Position numbers and translations under genes: made by a program
From: JAJISK01 sp046759865
Lineage (GTDB): Archaea; Thermoplasmatota; Thermoplasmata; RBG-16-68-12; JAJISG01
Direction of reading: 5' to 3'
Assembly (NCBI GenBank): GCA_046759865.1
Contig: JBHIDB010000004.1
Coordinates: 1 to 34,274, forward strand
Length of the DNA: 34,274 nucleotides
Notes under the pieces: model-generated
The model's input: only the letters and a program-made list of their open reading frames with translations
Databases searched by the model: none
Told to the model about the DNA's origin: nothing
Part shown: positions 29,854 through 34,274 of the stretch, in pieces
Numbering within the stretch: the stretch's first letter is position 1
Layout of the letters: every line of letters begins with the position of its first letter

Positions 29854-30831
29854 GTGCGAACCCTCGTCATCGGAGGAACCGAGTTTATCGGTCGCCACAC
29901 CGTAGAGGAACTGCTCCGTCGCGGTCACGAGGTCACGATTTTCCATCGGGGTCACTCCAACAATCCCTTCGGGGATCGAGTGCAAGAACGCCTGGGGGAT
30001 CGGCTGCGTCCCCCTGACATTCAAGATGCTCTCGCGGCCGAACAGTTCGACACCGTCATCGACCTCGTCTATGTGTGGGGGCCGGGAACGGGTCCGCGCG
30101 AGGTAGGTGCGGTGCTTGACGCTGTCGAGGTCGGCCTGGGGCGTTACGTCTTCCTGAGCAGCTGTGGGGTCTATGTCCTCGGAGACTCCGTGCCTGCCAC
30201 CGAGGATAGCCCCCGAGGGCCCTCCCTCGGGAAGTACAGCGCCGACAAGATCGCGACGGAGGATTACCTGCTGTCCGCTCAGGAGAAGGGACGAGTCGAC
30301 GTTTCCATCGTCCGACCCCCTCACGTCTACGGACCGTACAACAACGTCCCGCGCGAATCGTGGTTCTGGGACCGCATCGTGGCGGGGAGGCCTGTGGTCG
30401 TCCCGGACGAGGGGAAGACCCTTACCCATCTGGCCGCTGTCTGGGACGTGGCGTGGGCCTTGGGGGAGTGTTCGGAAAACCCGGCCGCGCGGGGAGAGGC
30501 CTTTAACATTGCGCATACCGAACCGGTCAGTGAGGCAGACCTCGTGGATCTCTTGGGCGAGGCCGCGGGGGACAGGGTGGAGAAGGTCTTCGTCCCCCGG
30601 TCGCGGATCTACGACCTTGGGGGCAGCGTCCTCACCCCGCCGTTGTACTTTGCCGTCGCCTTGGACGCCGAGGTCGACTTGGCGGTCGACATCTCCAAAG
30701 CCGTTCATACCCTGGGTTTTCGTCCCACGGAGCCCCTGGATGGCTTCCGCAAGACCTTTGAATGGTACATGAGGGCCGATCGGGGGAGGAGCCCAAAGTT
30801 CTCCTTCGACAAGATGCTCTTGGGTCGATAG
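29854..30831 (+). CDS. NAD-dependent epimerase/dehydratase (extended SDR)
   Basis: A 325-residue extended short-chain dehydrogenase. The nucleotide-binding motif is at the very start (TLVIGGTEFIGRHTVEELL), followed by GHEVTIFHRG, FDTVIDLVYVWG and RYVFLSSCGVYVLGD; the catalytic Tyr and Lys are in GKYSADKIATED (YxxxK). RPPHVYGPYNN and HLAAVWDVAWAL are substrate-side signatures. Similar proteins act on nucleotide sugars or resemble the mRNA-binding CSP41 group, and the exact substrate is unclear. The GTG start is dictated by the Rossmann strand beginning at residue 2 and by a TATA-like box 26 nt upstream. Confidence 0.9.
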   Translation: MRTLVIGGTEFIGRHTVEELLRRGHEVTIFHRGHSNNPFGDRVQERLGDRLRPPDIQDALAAEQFDTVIDLVYVWGPGTGPREVGAVLDAVEVGLGRYVFLSSCGVYVLGDSVPATEDSPRGPSLGKYSADKIATEDYLLSAQEKGRVDVSIVRPPHVYGPYNNVPRESWFWDRIVAGRPVVVPDEGKTLTHLAAVWDVAWALGECSENPAARGEAFNIAHTEPVSEADLVDLLGEAAGDRVEKVFVPRSRIYDLGGSVLTPPLYFAVALDAEVDLAVDISKAVHTLGFRPTEPLDGFRKTFEWYMRADRGRSPKFSFDKMLLGR

Positions 30832-30860
30832 AGGAGGCCTTTCTTTCGATGAAGCGGGAG

Positions 30861-30867
30861 ATAAATA
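30861..30867 (+). promoter_or_regulatory. TATA box for the small ORF and second VOC gene
   Basis: ATAAATA is centred 27 nt before an ATG at 30891. Transcription would therefore begin at the start codon of a 36-codon frame that ends on the VOC start. Confidence 0.55.
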
Positions 30868-30890
30868 GCAAGAACGGGTGATCGGATACG

Positions 30891-31001
30891 ATGACTTCGA
30901 GGGGCGGGAAGGTCTACCTGCATCCACCCGTGCGGATGCGGCCATGCGCTGGTGACGGCAATCCTCGTAAACTCTCGATCCGCTTGGAGATGTTCCTATG
31001 A
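30891..31001 (+). CDS. Candidate 36-aa leaderless small protein or leader peptide
   Basis: Short frame whose ATG coincides with the predicted transcription start (TATA box 27 nt upstream) and whose TGA overlaps the next ATG as ATGA. The product is basic with one Cys (RMRPCAGDGNPRKLS) and resembles nothing I know. Translation of it would deliver ribosomes to the VOC gene, so it may act as a leader peptide. If it is not translated, the same 107 nt would be an untranslated leader. Confidence 0.4.
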   Translation: MTSRGGKVYLHPPVRMRPCAGDGNPRKLSIRLEMFL

Positions 31002-31405
31002 AGGAGGTTGAGCCGAATAGGAAGGATGTGGCCACGAGAGTTTGGGTGTCGGAGGTTTCCGTGTCAGATTTTGATCGCGCCCTGGGGTTCTACCGCGATG
31101 TTCTGGGTTTCCCGGTCCAATTGGAGGCCCGGAACTTCGGATGGATGGAAGTCGGACCGGAGGAGCCCCTCTGCGAGATTGGCCTCTCGTTGAGCGAGGA
31201 GCCGAAAGAGGGGGTGACGCAAACCGGCATCGTCCTTGAAGTCGAGGATATGGAGGCGTTTGCAGCGAGGCTACGGGCCAACGATGTGCAGATTACCCAA
31301 GAGCCCACGATGCAGGCCTGGGGGGGCGTGGTCGCGGACTTCTTGGATCCCGACGGAAACGAGATCGAAGCGGTGTACGACCCTGACCACTACGCCCGGT
31401 CATGA
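30998..31405 (+). CDS. VOC family protein
   Basis: A 135-residue VOC-fold protein: WVSEVSVSDFDRALGFYRDV, LGFPVQLEARNFGWMEVGPE, TGIVLEVEDMEAFAARLRAN and GGVVADFLDPDGNEIEAVYD. The last Glu-containing strand is the usual metal-ligand position (NEIEAVYD), while the first strand has E/S rather than His. It differs from the VOC protein at 28.8 kb. Substrate unknown. GGAG lies 8 nt before the ATG and the start overlaps the stop of the 36-codon frame (ATGA). Convergent with the unknown gene 31411-31854. Confidence 0.9.
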   Translation: MKEVEPNRKDVATRVWVSEVSVSDFDRALGFYRDVLGFPVQLEARNFGWMEVGPEEPLCEIGLSLSEEPKEGVTQTGIVLEVEDMEAFAARLRANDVQITQEPTMQAWGGVVADFLDPDGNEIEAVYDPDHYARS

Positions 31406-31410
31406 GGACG

Positions 31411-31854
31411 CTAGAAGTCCGTTATGCCCGCGATCCTCTTCGTCGCCGGTTCTCCCTTCTGTTGCGTCGCCGCCGCTTCGAGAATGGAAACGAGCCTCTC
31501 AGGCTCGGATGGGCCTCGGCGATACTCAGTGTTCCAACGCGGTCGATCCGCCCGCTTGTGGCCGAGCTTGTGCTTGACCCCGGTCATGAACGTGCTGTAG
31601 CTGTTGCTGTCAATCTTTCGCACACGCTGATGCGCGAGAATGTACCAGTGATATTGGGTATCGATTGGGGCACCGGAGCCCTCCGGAGCCGGGGTTTCTC
31701 TCTCCTTGATTGAAGAGAGGGTAAACTCCCATTGGTCGGGCGCCACCTTCTGTTCCCGCCAGAGCGCGTTGGGATAGATCCACGTGTGACGCCTCCCCAC
31801 CGCCATGCCCGTGTATTTCCGTCCCTGGAACTCCTTCACCGTGTCGTAACTCAT
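31411..31854 (-). CDS. Conserved-looking protein of unknown function
   Basis: A 147-residue soluble protein I cannot name. The composition is that of a real globular protein: SYDTVKEFQGRKYTGMAVGR, HTWIYPNALWREQKVAPDQW, GAPIDTQYHWYILAHQRVRK and SYSTFMTGVKHKLGHKRADR, rich in Trp/Tyr/His and basic at the C-terminal end, which suggests nucleic-acid or phosphate binding. The ATG at 31854 lacks a clear TATA box or ribosome site. It lies between a convergent VOC gene and the divergent oxidoreductase gene; no functional link is evident. Confidence 0.72.
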   Translation of the reverse strand: MSYDTVKEFQGRKYTGMAVGRRHTWIYPNALWREQKVAPDQWEFTLSSIKERETPAPEGSGAPIDTQYHWYILAHQRVRKIDSNSYSTFMTGVKHKLGHKRADRPRWNTEYRRGPSEPERLVSILEAAATQQKGEPATKRIAGITDF

Positions 31855-31930
31855 CGCCTCTGTACCCAGGAACGGGTGCCCCTAGCCCTTTCTGGAGGGA
31901 GTTCGATGAAAGTACTCGCCGGGTCAAGCC

Positions 31931-31937
31931 CATATAC
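31931..31937 (+). promoter_or_regulatory. TATA box for the molybdopterin oxidoreductase
   Basis: CATATAC is centred 25 nt before the GTG at 31959, predicting a leaderless message. Confidence 0.55.
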
Positions 31938-31958
31938 GGACCCAGCGGTTCCGGTCTG

Positions 31959-34196
31959 GTGCCGAAGGCCGTCCGCAGTCGGCGATTCAACCGCGCCCTT
32001 TGGGCGGGAGGGATGCCGAACGGCCTGGGGGAGGTGAAGCCCCACCATTATCTGGAGATCTTCCGCACGATGCGGGAGAACTGGCGTCACCCCCGCTTTG
32101 CGTGGCGGATCCTGGCGGATGGCGTGTGCGACGGGTGCGCCCTCGGAACGACGGGCATGCGCGACTTCACGATGCCCGGGGTCCACCTATGTACCGTGCG
32201 GCTCAACCTGCTCAAGCTCAACACGATGGGACCGCTGGACCCAAGGCTCCTCTCCGACGTTGACAGGCTGCGCCGCCGATCCTCCCGCGAACTCCGGCAA
32301 CTGGGCCGGCTCCCGTACCCCATGCTCCGTCGCCGAGGGGAGGCGGGGTTTCACCGCGTTTCCTGGGACACCGCACTCGAGACGGTGGCAAACCGCATTC
32401 GAGAGACCGATCCAGATCGGCTTGCCTTCTACCTCACCTCCCGCGGGATCACCAACGAGGTGTACTACATCGCTCAGAAAGTGGCCCGTTTCCTCGGCAC
32501 GAACAACGTCGACAACTCTTCGCGAGTCTGCCACTCCCCGAGCACGACGGGACTCAAGGAATCCCTCGGGGTGGGGGCGAGCACCTGCTCCTACGCCGAC
32601 TGGATTGACTCGGATCTCCTTGTCTTCTTCGGGTCCGACGTTCCCAACAACCAGCCAGTCACGACGAAATACCTGTACTACGCGAAGCAGAAGGGCGCTC
32701 AGGTCCTCGTGGTGAACCCGTTCCGCGAACTCGGGTTTGAGCGGTATTGGGTGCCGAGCGTCGCCGAGTCCGCCGTGTTCGGCACGAAGATGGCCGACCG
32801 CTTCTACGCCGTACACATGGGCGGGGACATCGCGTTCATCAACGGCGTCTTGAAACACCTCATCGAACGTGGCTGGCTCGACGAGGGGTTCATCCAATCC
32901 CATACGGCCGGCTTTGAGGCGCTGGAGGAGGCCGTGGTCTCCCAGCCCTGGGACCTGCTCGAACGGTACTCTGGCCTCTCTCGGGACGAGATGCTCGACT
33001 TCGCGGTGCGGTATCGGAGGGCCCGGTCTGCCGTTTTCGTCTGGTCCATGGGGATTACCCAACACCGGTTTGGCGTGGCCAACGTGAAGGCGATCGCGAA
33101 CCTGGCCCTCGCCCGCGGGATGGTGGGCCGGGTGGGCTGCGGACTCATGCCGATTCGGGGCCACAGCGGCGTCCAAGGTGGCGCGGAGGTCGGTTGCGTC
33201 CCCGATAAGTTTCCGGGGGGCGTTGCCGTCTCGGAAGAGGCCGCCTCCAACCTCACCTCCCTCTGGGGGTTCCGACCACCCACGCGCCCCGGCCTTAATT
33301 CGGTCGAGATGATTCAGCGAGCCCACGCCGGAGGCCTCGATGTGCTTTACAGCGTCGGGGGCAACTTCCTTGAGACCCTCCCGGAGCCCGAGGTGATTCG
33401 GGAGGCCCTGGCGCGCGTCCCGGTCCGGGTGCACCAGGATATTGTCCTGACCTCGCAGATGCTGGTCGAGCCAGGGGAGAGCGTCCTTCTCCTCCCGGCC
33501 GCGACACGGTACGAGCAGCGTGGGGGTGGAACGGAGACCTCCACGGAGCGGCGGATCTACTTCAGCCCGGAGATTCCCGGCCCGCGCCTAGGGGAAGCGC
33601 GGACGGAGTGGGAGATCCTCCTCGACCTCGCGGCCGGGGTCCGACCGGAACAGGGGGACGTCATTCGAGTGGACGACCCGGCGGACATCCGTGCCGAGAT
33701 CGCGAAGGCCGTGCCATTCTACGGCGGCATGGAGAACCTGCGAGAGAAGGGCGATGCGATCCAATGGGGCGGACCCCGATTGTGCGAAGGGGGGACGTTC
33801 CCGATGCCTGGCGGCCGTGCCCGCTTCACCCCTCTCGCCCCACCGGAGGTGGACCTGCCCGAGGGGCGGTTCCTCCTCAGCACGCGAAGGGGGAAGCAAT
33901 TCAACAGCATGGTCCATGCAGAACGGGACCCCATTATTGGTGCACGTAGGGATGACGTGCTCGTCAGCGCAGAGGACGCGGAACGCCTCGGTCTGCGAGA
34001 AGGTTTCCCACTTGTCGTCCGGTCCGATGTAGGGTCGTTCCGCGGTCGGTGCAAGGTGTCCCGCATCAAGCCCCGCAACGTGCAGATGTACTGGCCGGAG
34101 GCGAACGTTCTCATCCGTCAGGGTGTGGTCGACCCGAAGTCTGGCATGCCAGACTACAACGCTTTGGTGGAGTTGATCCCGGAGGTTCCGAGTTGA
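31959..34196 (+). CDS. FdhF/YdeP-type molybdopterin-dependent oxidoreductase
   Basis: Large molybdopterin enzyme of 745 residues related to the formate dehydrogenase alpha/YdeP group. The N-terminus has DGVCDGCALGTTGMRDF and HLC (C57, C60, C78), in place of the usual four-cysteine iron-sulfur motif. Cofactor-domain signatures follow: YLTSRGITNEVYYIAQKVAR, SSRVCHSPSTTGLKESLGVG (C191 at the expected metal-ligand position), DLLVFFGSDVPNNQP and VLVVNPFRE. A C-terminal domain (FLLSTRRGKQFNSMVHAERD) is the cap that binds the second pterin. No Tat signal is seen, so it is probably cytoplasmic. The GTG start lies 25 nt after a TATA box. Substrate unknown. Confidence 0.9.
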   Translation: MPKAVRSRRFNRALWAGGMPNGLGEVKPHHYLEIFRTMRENWRHPRFAWRILADGVCDGCALGTTGMRDFTMPGVHLCTVRLNLLKLNTMGPLDPRLLSDVDRLRRRSSRELRQLGRLPYPMLRRRGEAGFHRVSWDTALETVANRIRETDPDRLAFYLTSRGITNEVYYIAQKVARFLGTNNVDNSSRVCHSPSTTGLKESLGVGASTCSYADWIDSDLLVFFGSDVPNNQPVTTKYLYYAKQKGAQVLVVNPFRELGFERYWVPSVAESAVFGTKMADRFYAVHMGGDIAFINGVLKHLIERGWLDEGFIQSHTAGFEALEEAVVSQPWDLLERYSGLSRDEMLDFAVRYRRARSAVFVWSMGITQHRFGVANVKAIANLALARGMVGRVGCGLMPIRGHSGVQGGAEVGCVPDKFPGGVAVSEEAASNLTSLWGFRPPTRPGLNSVEMIQRAHAGGLDVLYSVGGNFLETLPEPEVIREALARVPVRVHQDIVLTSQMLVEPGESVLLLPAATRYEQRGGGTETSTERRIYFSPEIPGPRLGEARTEWEILLDLAAGVRPEQGDVIRVDDPADIRAEIAKAVPFYGGMENLREKGDAIQWGGPRLCEGGTFPMPGGRARFTPLAPPEVDLPEGRFLLSTRRGKQFNSMVHAERDPIIGARRDDVLVSAEDAERLGLREGFPLVVRSDVGSFRGRCKVSRIKPRNVQMYWPEANVLIRQGVVDPKSGMPDYNALVELIPEVPS

Positions 34197-34262
34197 GAAG
34201 CGCCCCAACCAGGACTGCGCGCGTCCATCGAGCTCAAGGCGGACGAACGGCGGAGGTGAGGG

Positions 34263-34274
34263 ATGTCGTGGCGG
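34263..34274 (+). CDS. Possible start of a truncated gene at the window edge
   Basis: GGAGGTGA is followed 2 nt later by ATG, and the frame runs out of the window after four codons (MSWR). The good ribosome site and position downstream of the oxidoreductase suggest a cotranscribed partner gene; nothing more can be said. Confidence 0.35.

Noticed and set aside
29311..31035. Long minus-strand open frame opposite tag, the epimerase and the small VOC leader frame
   Set aside because: It is the shadow of two well-supported plus-strand genes and matches no family.
1..34274. CRISPR array, insertion sequence, integrase or tRNA-linked island
   Set aside because: I found no regularly spaced repeats, transposase or integrase motifs and no tRNA gene; the only mobile element seen is the intein.

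Overview
The window is archaeal chromosomal DNA of high G+C content. This rests on the information-processing genes: the recombinase RadA, family B DNA polymerase, initiation factor aIF2 beta, ribosomal proteins S8e and L15e, SRP19, type II methionine aminopeptidase, the archaeal phosphopantoate--beta-alanine ligase, a presenilin-type membrane protease and a bacterioopsin-activator-type (HTH-10) regulator. TATA-like boxes lie about 25-29 nt upstream of many start codons, which also fits an archaeon. A GC-rich euryarchaeal lineage such as Thermoplasmatota is my inference; no marker in the window proves it.

Left half (1-15.8 kb), conserved core. A plus-strand run holds radA (interrupted by a large intein), an MBL-fold hydrolase, a Sua5/YrdC protein, map and a DUF211 protein. 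It converges on a minus-strand run read from 10.5 kb down to 5.1 kb: phosphopantoate--beta-alanine ligase, pyrG, aIF2 beta with a TRAM domain, a presenilin-like protease, a phosphoesterase, rps8e and srp19. Then come ychF, polB and a DUF3179 protein on the plus strand, followed by rpl15e with its own promoter.

Right half (15.8-34.3 kb), mostly accessory. A ThiI-like protein that has lost its PP-loop motif converges on rpl15e. Next are a TauE/SafE permease, a Na/Pi-type transporter and a tandem universal stress protein; a divergent pair (small unknown protein and ArsR-type regulator) around an AT-rich, palindrome-rich spacer; a GNAT acetyltransferase coupled to a SRPBCC protein; and a winged-helix protein divergent from an HtrA-like protease, apparently sharing one TATA element. 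Further right are a methyltransferase, a frameshifted GYD-domain gene, a second TauE-type permease, an isochorismatase-family hydrolase, an HTH-10 regulator with paired cysteines, a small winged-helix protein facing a META-domain protein across a perfect 9-bp-arm palindrome, two VOC proteins, DNA-3-methyladenine glycosylase I, an SDR epimerase, an unknown conserved-looking protein and an FdhF/YdeP-type molybdopterin oxidoreductase.

Two modes of translation initiation appear. Many first genes of transcripts start at an ATG, GTG or TTG about 25-29 nt downstream of a TATA-like box, so they are probably leaderless. Downstream genes, and a few with leaders, use Shine-Dalgarno motifs or ATGA overlaps. 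I see no tRNA, rRNA, CRISPR array, insertion sequence or convincing intrinsic terminator. I did not find a clearly new multi-gene system. The most unusual items are the endonuclease-bearing RadA intein, the ThiI-like protein without its catalytic loop, the shared divergent TATA element, the operator-like palindromes and two candidate small proteins.
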